A DNA stretch of 14,011 nt from Ruminococcus flavefaciens (GTDB lineage: Bacteria > Bacillota > Clostridia > Oscillospirales > Ruminococcaceae): positions 1 to 14,011 of the forward strand of contig DFJW01000102.1 in NCBI GenBank assembly GCA_002373775.1, written 5' to 3'. The notes beneath the pieces were generated by a model. That model had not been told where the DNA came from, ran no database searches, and was given only the letters and a program-made list of their open reading frames with translations. The position numbers and the translations under genes were made by a program. Shown here one piece after another: positions 1 to 6,831 of this stretch (the first letter of the stretch is position 1; each line of letters begins with the position of its first letter).

Positions 1-437
1 ACGAAATGTATAGTTGCTCCGCTGACTTTTACTCCGTATTCCAGAGCAGCTTCATGGACTTTAAGACCGTAGAAGCCTTCACCGCAGAAAGATGGGATAA
101 GAGCCGGATGTACATTTATTATCTTATAGGGATAAGCTGATGTGACACATTCATCGAGGATCGTCATGAATCCGGCAAGTACCACAAGATCCGCCTTTTC
201 TTCATTGAGAGCATCGAGTATGGCACGGCTGTAGCTGACGCTGTCGGCGTAGTCACGCCGCGGTATCACTTTTGTGGGGATGCCGTTGTTTGCTGCCCTT
301 TCAAGTGCATACGCGCCCGGCTTTGAAGAGATGACGCAGGTTATCTTTCCGCCCTTTATTATTCCGGACTTTTCTGCGTCTATCAGTGCCTGAAGATTAG
401 TGCCGCCTCCTGAAACGAGTACGACTATATTTTTCAT
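1..437 (-). CDS. purN: Phosphoribosylglycinamide formyltransferase, C-terminus cut by window edge
   Basis: This is GAR transformylase, which moves a formyl group from 10-formyl-tetrahydrofolate to GAR to give FGAR, the third step of IMP synthesis in the cytoplasm. I translated the minus strand by hand from the ATG at 437. It opens MKNIVVLVSGGGTNLQALID, the phosphate-binding start typical of PurN. Near residues 108-116 comes NVHPALIPSF, matching the family's catalytic Asn/His segment (N-x-H-P). The frame stays open through position 1, so about 145 residues are visible of the usual 190-210. The late catalytic Asp lies outside the window. A GGAGG sits 7 bases before the ATG. It starts 14 bases after the stop of the TM2-domain gene, so it is probably co-transcribed with it and with the pur genes upstream. 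The identification is firm; only the 3' end is missing. Confidence 0.95.
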   Translation of the reverse strand, partial: MKNIVVLVSGGGTNLQALIDAEKSGIIKGGKITCVISSKPGAYALERAANNGIPTKVIPRRDYADSVSYSRAILDALNEEKADLVVLAGFMTILDECVTSAYPYKIINVHPALIPSFCGEGFYGLKVHEAALEYGVKVSGATIHF

Positions 438-451
438 ATTATTACCTCCGT

Positions 452-856
452 TCAAGAAGACAGCATATTTCCTTCGCTGTCAGTGAATGTACCATTGCTT
501 AGACTTATAAGATCTGCGATAGTTCCGATCCATAGGAAGCCGTAGGTGAGCAGGTAAAGTATACCTGAAATGTATTTGCCTGTATAAAATCTGTGCAGAC
601 CGGAGAAACCGAACAGACCGATACCGCAGAGCAGCATTGCCACAGACCTGCTTTTGCCGCTCATTTCCTGAAACGAATTATCGCAGACAGCATCCTTCGG
701 TTGAGAAATGTGCAGTTCCCTGTAAGGAGCATCATCCTCAGGAATGTTTTTGTCCGCAGCCACTTCCGGTGTTTCTGTATACATGAAGCTTACGTCTTCG
801 CCGCAGAATTCACATCGCGGACCGAAAAGGTTTGCTCCGCAGTTAGGACATTTCAT
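452..856 (-). CDS. Zinc-ribbon plus TM2-domain membrane protein
   Basis: A 134-residue protein of unknown role. The N-terminus has a short zinc ribbon with two CxxC pairs (C3, C6, C15, C18). A polar linker of about 50 residues follows, rich in acidic residues. Residues 68-120 form a TM2 domain: two hydrophobic helices (about 70-86 and 96-117) joined by a turn carrying GLHRFYTGK, the characteristic G-x-HRFY motif. TM2 proteins are small membrane proteins found widely in bacteria with no agreed function. A GGAGG lies 7 bases before the ATG. It sits between a DUF3592-like gene (36 bases upstream) and purN (14 bases downstream), so it is part of the same transcript, though nothing in it suggests purine metabolism. 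The family call is secure; the function is not known. Confidence 0.85.
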   Translation of the reverse strand: MKCPNCGANLFGPRCEFCGEDVSFMYTETPEVAADKNIPEDDAPYRELHISQPKDAVCDNSFQEMSGKSRSVAMLLCGIGLFGFSGLHRFYTGKYISGILYLLTYGFLWIGTIADLISLSNGTFTDSEGNMLSS

Positions 857-892
857 ATAAGCACCTCCATGGATATATCTGTATATATCGCG

Positions 893-1357
893 TTATGTGA
901 GCTTTACTACCAGAACGAGCAGTGCAGCGATGCTGCCGAAGAGGATGAACTTGAAGTAATCCTGGGTGAGTTCATTCTCACGTCCGGCAAAATAGAAGAA
1001 ACTGGTATCATCGGGATCGTAGCATATCATTTCTTCTGAGCCGATCTCGTAGTATTTCTCGTTCCACTGTACGGGATATGCGGCAGTTACAGGAGTGCCG
1101 CCTTCTGTCTCATATTTGACTATTGGGAACCAACGTTTTTTGTTGGCAGGGTTCTGGTGATAGTCGGATATAGTACCGTATACTGCCACAGTTCCGGCAA
1201 AGCGTCTGCGTATCATGTAGATATGGAACAGGAACAGCAGCACCATGAGTCCATAGACTATCAGCAGACCGTCAGGCAGCCTTCCGTGACGGAACGACCA
1301 GCCGATAAGTGCCACTGATAATACGGACCATACAATATCAATTTTCTCAACTTTCAT
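893..1357 (-). CDS. DUF3592-like membrane protein
   Basis: A 154-residue protein with hydrophobic segments at about residues 7-21, 30-48 and 136-152. Between the second and third is a soluble stretch of about 85 residues predicted to be mostly beta strand. The pattern of a strand ending in PIVKYETEGG, then EKYYEIGSEEMICYDPDD, then a closing membrane helix resembles DUF3592 proteins. I cannot confirm this without a profile search, and the family has no known function. The gene begins 9 bases after the expansin stop: the AGAGGA ribosome site overlaps that TAA stop, which suggests coupled translation. It may be a surface or membrane partner of the neighbouring expansin or TM2 protein, but this is only inferred from position. 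Confidence 0.75.
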   Translation of the reverse strand: MKVEKIDIVWSVLSVALIGWSFRHGRLPDGLLIVYGLMVLLFLFHIYMIRRRFAGTVAVYGTISDYHQNPANKKRWFPIVKYETEGGTPVTAAYPVQWNEKYYEIGSEEMICYDPDDTSFFYFAGRENELTQDYFKFILFGSIAALLVLVVKLT

Positions 1358-1366
1358 AATATCCTC

Positions 1367-2230
1367 TTATTCCGGCAGCTGTACATGACCGGGTATTATG
1401 ACAGTGTCATCTTCGCACAGCGGGATGTCCCTGTCTATGACCTGTCTGCCGTAGATATCTGTAATACGGAACGTGAATGGACCTTCGCCCATCTGGTCGG
1501 ATTCGAAATAATTGTAAGGACGGCGCTTGATCTCAACGAATTCGCCGTTCTTGTCCAGGTATTCGAGCTTGGTTATGGGGTAGCGGTGGTTGCGCACCTG
1601 TATCCCGAGCCAGTATCTGGTGCTGCCTTCCTTGTACTTGTAGGATACGGGAGCATCTGCTGCTGAATCGAGCGGTATGATCTTCCAGCTCACAGGCACA
1701 CGTCCTTTTTCCACAGGAGCTATCAGCGGAAAAGCATCGGTATAAAGGTCAAGATCGCCCTTTTTGCCTTCCGGGAGCTCATCTGTGACGAGCATATTGA
1801 TAGTTCCGAGCTCACCTGTGACCTGTATATAGGCACCAGCCAGCTGAGCCTCATTGTAGTCCGCGTGGTTCATCGCCACTATCCAGTAATCGCGGGAGAC
1901 AGGATCGAGCATAGCATGTCCGCCCTCATATCCGCCGCCGTAGAAAGTGCCTTCTCCGGTGTGGACAGTTCCCATAGGTTCGAGTATGCAGCTCTCGTCA
2001 ATTGTGTACTCATAAGAGGGGATACTGCTGTTCCTGCCGAGGACGAAGTCCTGAACGGCGATAAGTTCCGAATCCGATACTCCGAGCCTGCGGGCGGAGG
2101 AAATATCGAACGAATCGACCACACCGTCGCCGTTGTAGTCCATAGGTACATCGACTGAAAAAGCAGGTACAGCCGCAGTCAGAGCTGCGGCTGATAAAAT
2201 GGCAGCGATATTTATGACAGTCTTTTTCAT
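1367..2230 (-). CDS. Secreted bacterial expansin with an N-terminal dockerin-like calcium loop
   Basis: A 287-residue secreted protein. Residues 1-25 are a signal peptide (KK, hydrophobic core, likely cut after AFS). Residues 31-42 form a perfect 12-residue calcium loop (D31, N33, D35, D39, D42) followed by helices ending DFVLGRN, as in a type I dockerin, but the second calcium loop is absent. From about residue 90 to the end it resembles bacterial expansins such as Bacillus EXLX1: TFYGGGYEGG and LVTD (D150), GDLDLY (D161, matching the essential Asp82), then a CBM63-like domain with YWLGIQVRNHRYP, PYNYF (Y239), TDIYG and a PGHVQLPE end. The aromatic pair WW is YW here (Y206, W207). Tyr73 of EXLX1 appears to be Leu152. 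Expansins loosen cellulose networks without hydrolysis. The gene lies 34 bases after purM with an AGGTGA ribosome site. The residue comparison is from memory. Confidence 0.9.
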   Translation of the reverse strand: MKKTVINIAAILSAAALTAAVPAFSVDVPMDYNGDGVVDSFDISSARRLGVSDSELIAVQDFVLGRNSSIPSYEYTIDESCILEPMGTVHTGEGTFYGGGYEGGHAMLDPVSRDYWIVAMNHADYNEAQLAGAYIQVTGELGTINMLVTDELPEGKKGDLDLYTDAFPLIAPVEKGRVPVSWKIIPLDSAADAPVSYKYKEGSTRYWLGIQVRNHRYPITKLEYLDKNGEFVEIKRRPYNYFESDQMGEGPFTFRITDIYGRQVIDRDIPLCEDDTVIIPGHVQLPE

Positions 2231-2264
2231 ATAATCACCTGCATTCTGTATTGTTGCAGACAGC

Positions 2265-3302
2265 TCAGCAGATAATAACGCCTTCCTCGGATTCTACGAG
2301 TTCGCCGAGAACGTAAGCGTCCTCACCGGCTGCCTTGAGGGCTGCTATAGCCTTGTCAGCATCGTTCTTGTCAACGCATGCTATCATGCCGACGCCCATA
2401 TTGAAAGTATTGAACATGTCTCTCTCAGGGATATCGCCTGTGCGTGCGATGAGGTCGAAGATCGGGAGGACCTGTACAGCGTTCCTTTCGATCTTTGCAG
2501 CGAGGTTCTTGGGGAGTGAACGCGGGATATTCTCATAGAATCCGCCGCCTGTGATGTGAGAGATTGACTTTACGGTAACAGTATCTATGAGCTTCATAAC
2601 AGCCTTGACGTATATGCGTGTAGGTGTGAGGAGAGTCTCGCCGAGAGTTGAACCGAGGTCATCGAAGTGCATAGCGAGATTCTGGGCATTTACATTGAAT
2701 ACCTTTCTTACGAGTGAGAAGCCGTTGGAGTGAACACCGCTGGATTTGATAGCGATAAGTACATCTCCTGCCTTCTGGGAATCAGGATCGAGAATCTTGT
2801 CCTTGTCAACGACACCTACAGAGAAGCCGGCAAGATCGTATTCATCCTCAGGCATAAGACCGGGATGCTCAGCAGTTTCACCGCCGATAAGAGCGCACTC
2901 AGCCTGTACACAGCCTTCTGCAACGCCGGATACGATCTGGGCGATCTTTTCAGGTTCATTCCTGCCGCATGCGATGTAGTCGAGGAAGAACTGAGGCTTT
3001 GCACCGCAGCAGATTATATCGTTCACGCACATAGCTACGCAGTCTATGCCGACAGTATCGTGCTTGTCCATGATGAAAGCCAGCTTTATCTTAGTGCCGA
3101 CTCCGTCTGTGCCCGATACAAGGACAGGTTTGCTGATACCGGTAAGGTCAAGCTGGAAAAGACCGCCGAATCCGCCTATTCCGGAAAGTGCGCCGGGTAT
3201 CATTGTTCTTGCGATGTGCTTTTTCATAAGCTCAACAGACTTGTATCCGGCAGTAACATCAACGCCTGCCTTTTTGTAGCTTTCGGAAAAACTGTTGTTC
3301 AT
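2265..3302 (-). CDS. purM: Phosphoribosylformylglycinamidine cyclo-ligase (AIR synthetase)
   Basis: PurM closes FGAM to AIR using ATP, the fifth step of IMP synthesis. The 345-residue length is normal for the family. Visible signatures are SGTDGVGTK (63-71, ATP/phosphate loop), [12 protein letters not shown] (92-103), GGETAEHPG (140-148), [10 protein letters not shown] just after, and [13 protein letters not shown] in the C-terminal half. The ATG at 3302 has GGAGG 9 bases upstream. It follows purF after a 91-base gap that holds a strong hairpin (3329-3363), and it is followed after 34 bases by the expansin gene. FGAM synthetase (purL), the preceding step, is not in the window. Nothing in the protein looks abnormal. 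Confidence 0.98.
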   Translation of the reverse strand: MNNSFSESYKKAGVDVTAGYKSVELMKKHIARTMIPGALSGIGGFGGLFQLDLTGISKPVLVSGTDGVGTKIKLAFIMDKHDTVGIDCVAMCVNDIICCGAKPQFFLDYIACGRNEPEKIAQIVSGVAEGCVQAECALIGGETAEHPGLMPEDEYDLAGFSVGVVDKDKILDPDSQKAGDVLIAIKSSGVHSNGFSLVRKVFNVNAQNLAMHFDDLGSTLGETLLTPTRIYVKAVMKLIDTVTVKSISHITGGGFYENIPRSLPKNLAAKIERNAVQVLPIFDLIARTGDIPERDMFNTFNMGVGMIACVDKNDADKAIAALKAAGEDAYVLGELVESEEGVIIC

Positions 3303-3328
3303 AGATTAGTCCTCCATATTATCATCTT

Positions 3329-3363
3329 GTGCAGCGGACAGACGGGAGCGTCTGCCGCTGCAC
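3329..3363. repeat. Strong inverted repeat between purF and purM
   Basis: The left arm GTGCAGCGG-A-CAGACG (3329-3344) pairs with the right arm CGTCTGCCGCTGCAC (3349-3363) over 15 base pairs with one bulged base and a GGAG loop. No T-run follows on either strand, so it is not a classical terminator. In the minus-strand transcript it lies between the purF stop and the purM ribosome site. It could stabilise or process the mRNA, or weaken purM expression relative to purF. The role is inferred; the structure is direct. Confidence 0.75.
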
Positions 3364-3393
3364 GATTCATTTTATATGCTCGCTGTACGCGGA

Positions 3394-4818
3394 TCATTCT
3401 TTTCCGCTCCAGCAGTATGTGCAGAGCTGACATTCAGGCAGACCTACAGCCTTTATCTTGCCGGGCAGTGACTGGAATTCAAGGGAAGTGAGCTTCAGGC
3501 GGCGGCATATCTCGTCGCGCATGCGCTGACCTCTTTCCGTATTCGTATCGCTGTACTCCGCAATATACTTCACGCCTTCCTCACCTTCGAATTCGTCGAT
3601 GATCTGACGTGCGATAAGTTCGAGTTCAGAGTGGCTGCGTGAGAAATTGAGATACTTGCATCCGTACATTATCGGCGGGCAGGCAGAACGCATATGTACT
3701 TCCTTAGCGCCGTTCTCGTACAGGAATTCCACAGTCTCGCGCATCTGAGTGCCGCGTACTATACTGTCGTCCACGAAGAGGAGCTTCTTGCCCTCGATAA
3801 GTTCATGGACGGGGATGAGCTTCATTTTTGCCACTACGTTTCTCATGCTCTGGTTTGTAGGCATGAAGCTTCTTGGCCATGTGGGGGTATATTTTATGAA
3901 GGGACGTGCAAAGGGGATGCCGCTGCGGTTTGCATAGCCTATGGCGTGCGGTGTACCGGAATCCGGGACTCCGCATACATAGTCAACATCGGGGAGCTTT
4001 CCGGCTGCCATATCGTTTTCAGCCATTATCTCACCGTTGCGGGTACGCATTACTTCAACATTCACGCCCTCATATACAGCTGTAGGATAGCCGTAATAAG
4101 TCCAGAGGAAAGTACAGACCTTCATCTTGGAAGGATCTCCCTCTGCTATTGTCTCACAGCCGTCGGCAGTCATTCTGATGATCTCGCCTGCCTGGAGTTC
4201 CTTGTAGGTCTCATAGCCGAGCTTCTGGAATGCGAAGGACTCGGTGGAAAGGCAGAAACCGTCCCAGCGCTTGCCTATGATTATAGGAAGTCTGCCGTAC
4301 TTGTCGCGGGCTGCGATTATTTCTTTGTCTGTAAGTATTATGAGCGACATAGTGCCCTCTATCTTATCCTGAGCATAGCGGATGCCTTCAACAAAGGAAT
4401 CGCGCTGAGCGATAAGAGCAGCGATGAGGTCACCGGAATTGATATTTCCGCTGGACATCGCCTCAAAGTTTGCGCATCCCTTTTCAAGGAGCTCATTCAC
4501 GAGAGCGTCTGCATTGCGTATGATACCTACTGAGCAGACAGCGTACAGACCGAGCTTTGAACGAACCATTATAGGCTGAGGATCTGTGTCGCTGATACAT
4601 CCGATGCAAAGTCTGCCGCGCATATTTACGACGTCGTTCTCAAACTTTGTACGGAAAGGTGAATTCTCAATGCTGTGGATATTCCTCTGAAACCCTCTGT
4701 CTTCACTGTATGATGTCATACCGCCGCGGCGAGTGCCGAGGTGAGAATGGTAGTCAGTGCCGAAAAACACATCAGTTATGCAGTCGTTTTTTGAGGCTGC
4801 ACCGAAAAATCCGCCCAT
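3394..4818 (-). CDS. purF: Amidophosphoribosyltransferase-like protein without the glutaminase cysteine
   Basis: PurF makes phosphoribosylamine from PRPP, the first step of purine synthesis. The 474-residue protein keeps the phosphoribosyltransferase half: VDDSIVRGT (349-357) is the PRPP loop, and GVPDSGTPHAIGY (283-295) is a family signature. Four cysteines (C235, C387 and the C466/C469 CxxC pair) sit where the Bacillus enzyme binds its 4Fe-4S cluster. The glutaminase half is unusual. It begins MGGFFGA where active enzymes begin, after processing, with CG(I/V); the nucleophile Cys is Gly. The usual RYST segment, the HNGN segment and the SDTE segment appear as CISD, SVGI and SGNI. An in-frame stop two codons upstream rules out a longer start. 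It may use free ammonia or an outside glutaminase. A GGGAG ribosome site lies inside the end of purC, 3 bases away. Confidence 0.9.
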   Translation of the reverse strand: MGGFFGAASKNDCITDVFFGTDYHSHLGTRRGGMTSYSEDRGFQRNIHSIENSPFRTKFENDVVNMRGRLCIGCISDTDPQPIMVRSKLGLYAVCSVGIIRNADALVNELLEKGCANFEAMSSGNINSGDLIAALIAQRDSFVEGIRYAQDKIEGTMSLIILTDKEIIAARDKYGRLPIIIGKRWDGFCLSTESFAFQKLGYETYKELQAGEIIRMTADGCETIAEGDPSKMKVCTFLWTYYGYPTAVYEGVNVEVMRTRNGEIMAENDMAAGKLPDVDYVCGVPDSGTPHAIGYANRSGIPFARPFIKYTPTWPRSFMPTNQSMRNVVAKMKLIPVHELIEGKKLLFVDDSIVRGTQMRETVEFLYENGAKEVHMRSACPPIMYGCKYLNFSRSHSELELIARQIIDEFEGEEGVKYIAEYSDTNTERGQRMRDEICRRLKLTSLEFQSLPGKIKAVGLPECQLCTYCWSGKE

Positions 4819-4821
4819 AGA

Positions 4822-5541
4822 TCATTCTCCCATAAGTCTCTTCATGATTTCCTGATAAGCTTCTTCTACACCGCCCATATCTCTGCGGAAGCGGTCCTTA
4901 TCAAGCTTCTCGTGAGTTGTGCTGTCCCAGAAACGGCATGTATCGGGAGAGATCTCATCAGCGAGGATGATAGTGCCGTCAGAAGTCTTTCCGAATTCGA
5001 TCTTGAAGTCAATGAGGTCGATGTTGAGGCCCTTGAAGAACTTCACCATGAACTCGTTTACCTTGAAAGCGTACTTGGAGATAGTGTCGAGGTCTTCCTT
5101 TGTAGCGATACCGAGTGCGAGTGCATAGTAATCGTTGATGAAAGGATCGCCGAGGTCATCGTTCTTGTAGCTGAATTCGAGTATAGGACAGAGGAGCTGC
5201 TTGCCTTCCTCAACGCCCATTCTCTTTGAAAAGCTGCCGGCAGCAACGTTTCTGATAATAACCTCAAGGGGAACGATGGAAACCTTTTTAACGATAGTTT
5301 CGCGGTCGCTGATCTCCTCTACGAGATGAGTAGGAACGCCTTCCTTTTCGAGCATCTTGAACATGAAGTTTGTCATCTTGTTGTTGATAACGCCCTTGCC
5401 TGCGATAGTGCCCTTCTTTTCGCCGTTGAAAGCTGTAGCGTCGTCCTTGTAGTCAACGATAACGAGATCAGGATCGTTTGTAGCGTAAACCTTCTTAGCC
5501 TTGCCCTCATAGAGCTGTTCCTTCTTTTCAATGTTTGCCAT
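4822..5541 (-). CDS. purC: SAICAR synthetase
   Basis: PurC joins CAIR and aspartate with ATP to give SAICAR. The 239-residue length is typical of the bacterial single-domain enzyme. Motifs: YEGKAKKVY (11-19) at the ATP site, [11 protein letters not shown] (93-103), DFKIEFG (178-184), and [13 protein letters not shown] (194-206), which contains the family signature. AAGGAGG lies 9 bases before the ATG, the strongest ribosome site of the pur genes here. Its stop is in the same reading frame as the purF start (TGA, one codon, ATG), so the two genes are almost fused and probably translationally coupled. Upstream is an 82-base gap after the HAD gene with a small hairpin. Confidence 0.98.
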   Translation of the reverse strand: MANIEKKEQLYEGKAKKVYATNDPDLVIVDYKDDATAFNGEKKGTIAGKGVINNKMTNFMFKMLEKEGVPTHLVEEISDRETIVKKVSIVPLEVIIRNVAAGSFSKRMGVEEGKQLLCPILEFSYKNDDLGDPFINDYYALALGIATKEDLDTISKYAFKVNEFMVKFFKGLNIDLIDFKIEFGKTSDGTIILADEISPDTCRFWDSTTHEKLDKDRFRRDMGGVEEAYQEIMKRLMGE

Positions 5542-5583
5542 TTTGAAATTCCTCCTTGAGAATTATATAAATGTATATGCAAC

Positions 5584-5599
5584 TCCGCGTCTATGCGGA
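5584..5599. repeat. Small inverted repeat between HAD gene and purC
   Basis: TCCGC and GCGGA arms with a 6-base loop, in the 82-base gap between the HAD stop and the purC start. The stem is only 5 bp, with no clear T-run, so this is a weak structure. A TATAAT-like sequence lies nearer purC on the minus strand, but I see no -35 at proper spacing, so I do not call a promoter. Confidence 0.35.
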
Positions 5600-5623
5600 A
5601 ATTGTAGGTGTGATATAAGATCG

Positions 5624-6271
5624 TCAGTTTATGAGCATATCTGCTGCTTGACATGGGGTACGGGCGATGTGTGCTGCACCGCTGAGCGAAAGTTCTTTCC
5701 CTGAACCGTAGCCCCAGAGGACGCCCATGCACTTTACCCCGGCGCTCTCAGCGCCGTAAACGTCATTATCCCTGTCACCGATCATAAGAACGCCGGATCT
5801 TTCAGGGTTTTCCATGTTCCTGAGAACATGGCTTATGACCTCAGCTTTTGAATTCCGGCTGCCGTCTGTGCCGGCGCCGCCGATATAGCTGAAGAACTGA
5901 GCCAGATCGTACCTTTCCAGTATCCTTTCAGCGAACACCTGAGCCTTGCAGGTGGCTACTCCGAGCCGGAAACCGGCATCTTTCAGCCGCCGGAGCATTT
6001 CCGGCACGCCGTCATAGACACGGATGTTGAAAAGGCTTCCTTTTCCGTAATGCTTGCGGTAGACCTGAACGGCATTTTCAGCTGCCGCACTGTCCAGACC
6101 GAAGTACTTTTCAAAGGAAAAGATCAGCGGAGGTCCCAGCAGACAGCCTGTATCCTCCGGCATGCGGATGCCCAGCTTATCAGCTGTGTACTGAAAGCAC
6201 TCCATTATGCCGGGAGCTGAATCTATCAGAGTCCCGTCAAGGTCGAATAACAGACATTTGTATCTGTCCAT
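5624..6271 (-). CDS. HAD-superfamily phosphatase, phosphoglycolate phosphatase-like
   Basis: A 215-residue HAD phosphatase of the Gph/PpaX/YjjG kind. Motif I is FDLDGTL (nucleophile D10, acid D12). Motif II is the Thr of GVATCK (T107), motif III is K142, and motif IV is GDRDND (D166, D170). The insert between motifs I and II is helical, giving the usual alpha cap. I take the ATG at 6271, which overlaps the purE TGA stop as TGATG; a TTG one codon upstream is possible but needless. There is no close ribosome site (AGGAG is about 17 bases away), so translation probably depends on ribosomes finishing purE. The substrate cannot be read from sequence. Its place between purE and purC suggests a nucleotide or phosphosugar, but that is inference. 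Confidence 0.88.
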   Translation of the reverse strand: MDRYKCLLFDLDGTLIDSAPGIMECFQYTADKLGIRMPEDTGCLLGPPLIFSFEKYFGLDSAAAENAVQVYRKHYGKGSLFNIRVYDGVPEMLRRLKDAGFRLGVATCKAQVFAERILERYDLAQFFSYIGGAGTDGSRNSKAEVISHVLRNMENPERSGVLMIGDRDNDVYGAESAGVKCMGVLWGYGSGKELSLSGAAHIARTPCQAADMLIN

Positions 6272-6771
6272 CAAAGAGCAGCGATCTGCTCCTGAAGAGC
6301 CTTGTCCTTTGCGATAACGCCGTCAGCCATTGCTTTTTTCTCAGCAGCAAGCTTCGCAGCCAGTGTCTCATCGGATATCGCCAGCATCTGGACTGCGAGT
6401 ACAGCTGCATTCTTTGCGCTGTCTATGCCCACTGTAGCCACAGGAACTCCGGGCGGCATCATTACTGTTGCCAGAAGAGCGTCTACACCTTCGAGAGCCT
6501 TGGACTTCATCGGTATGCCTATAACGGGGAGAGTTGTGTGTCCGGCTACGACTCCTGCCAGATGAGCAGCCATTCCGGCAGCACATATGATAGCGCCGAA
6601 TCCGTTCTCTCTTGCCTTGGAAGCAAATCCGCATGCTTCGGCAGGAGTTCTGTGAGCACTCATTACACGGCATTCAAACTCGACGCCGTACTTTTTCAGT
6701 TCTGTAAGAGCTGATTTAACAACAGGGAAGTCACTGTCGCTTCCCATGATAACTGCAACTTTTTTTGACAT
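6271..6771 (-). CDS. purE: 5-(carboxyamino)imidazole ribonucleotide mutase
   Basis: PurE converts N5-CAIR to CAIR. From the ATG at 6771 the protein is 166 residues, normal for a stand-alone PurE. Motifs: GSDSD (10-14), SAHRTP (38-43), AGMAAHLAG (65-73) and LPVIGIP (81-87). SAHRTP, not the SAHK form, points to the class I mutase, which normally needs PurK to supply N5-CAIR; no purK is in the window. An upstream ATG at 6777 is in frame, but it is only one base from the GGAG core, while the ATG at 6771 is seven bases away, so I choose the latter. It shares one base with the HAD start. It is the first pur gene of the series, after a 60-base gap containing a 10-bp hairpin. Confidence 0.97.
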   Translation of the reverse strand: MSKKVAVIMGSDSDFPVVKSALTELKKYGVEFECRVMSAHRTPAEACGFASKARENGFGAIICAAGMAAHLAGVVAGHTTLPVIGIPMKSKALEGVDALLATVMMPPGVPVATVGIDSAKNAAVLAVQMLAISDETLAAKLAAEKKAMADGVIAKDKALQEQIAAL

Positions 6772-6778
6772 GTTCATT

Positions 6779-6784
6779 CTCCTT
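6779..6784 (-). promoter_or_regulatory. Ribosome binding site that decides the purE start
   Basis: AAGGAG on the minus strand. It is 7 bases from the ATG at 6771 but only 1 base from the ATG at 6777, so the shorter purE start is the likely one. Confidence 0.75.
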
Positions 6785-6804
6785 GGATGTATTTATATTT
6801 CTGC

Positions 6805-6828
6805 CTGTACAGCATCAGTGCTGCACAG
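6805..6828. repeat. Intercistronic hairpin upstream of purE
   Basis: A 10-bp inverted repeat with a 4-base loop. On the minus strand it reads CTGTGCAGCA, CTGA, TGCTGTACAG, with one G-U pair. It lies just after the stop of the WG-repeat-like gene and 20 bases before the purE ribosome site. No T-run follows, so it is a poor intrinsic terminator. It could partly end transcription from the glycosyltransferase promoter, protect an mRNA end, or be a regulator site for the pur genes. Confidence 0.65.
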
Positions 6829-6831
6829 GGG

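Noticed and set aside
593..1039. 148-residue plus-strand open frame crossing two membrane-protein genes
   Set aside because: It crosses two convincing minus-strand genes and their ribosome sites and has no domain.
3350..3360. GTCTGCCGCTG shared by the purF-purM hairpin and the inverted repeat at 9290-9300, as a dispersed repeat family
   Set aside because: An 11-base match is expected several times by chance in 14 kb, and the flanks and loops differ.
3430..3480. PurF C13 as a hidden glutaminase nucleophile exposed by propeptide cleavage
   Set aside because: It would give CIT, not the CG(I/V) start of this fold, and MGGFFG already lines up with the expected first strand. Residue 13 is in fact encoded near 4780; no other Cys fits.
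2730..3491. 253-residue plus-strand open frame opposite purM, extending toward purF
   Set aside because: It lies antisense to a clear purM, has no ribosome site of note and no recognisable domain; it reflects codon bias of the opposite strand.
3694..4533. 279-residue plus-strand open frame opposite purF
   Set aside because: It is wholly antisense to purF, with no domain and a Cys/Tyr/His-rich composition typical of shadow frames.
6271..6274. TTG one codon upstream as the start of the HAD gene
   Set aside because: The adjacent ATG forms the usual TGATG coupling with purE, and nothing favours the TTG.
6771..6777. ATG at 6777 as the purE start
   Set aside because: It is only one base from the GGAG ribosome core; the ATG at 6771 has proper spacing and gives the usual MSKKVAVIMGS beginning.
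6778..6831. Purine riboswitch or PurR box before purE
   Set aside because: The gap is too short for the aptamer and none of its conserved core is visible; only a simple hairpin is present.
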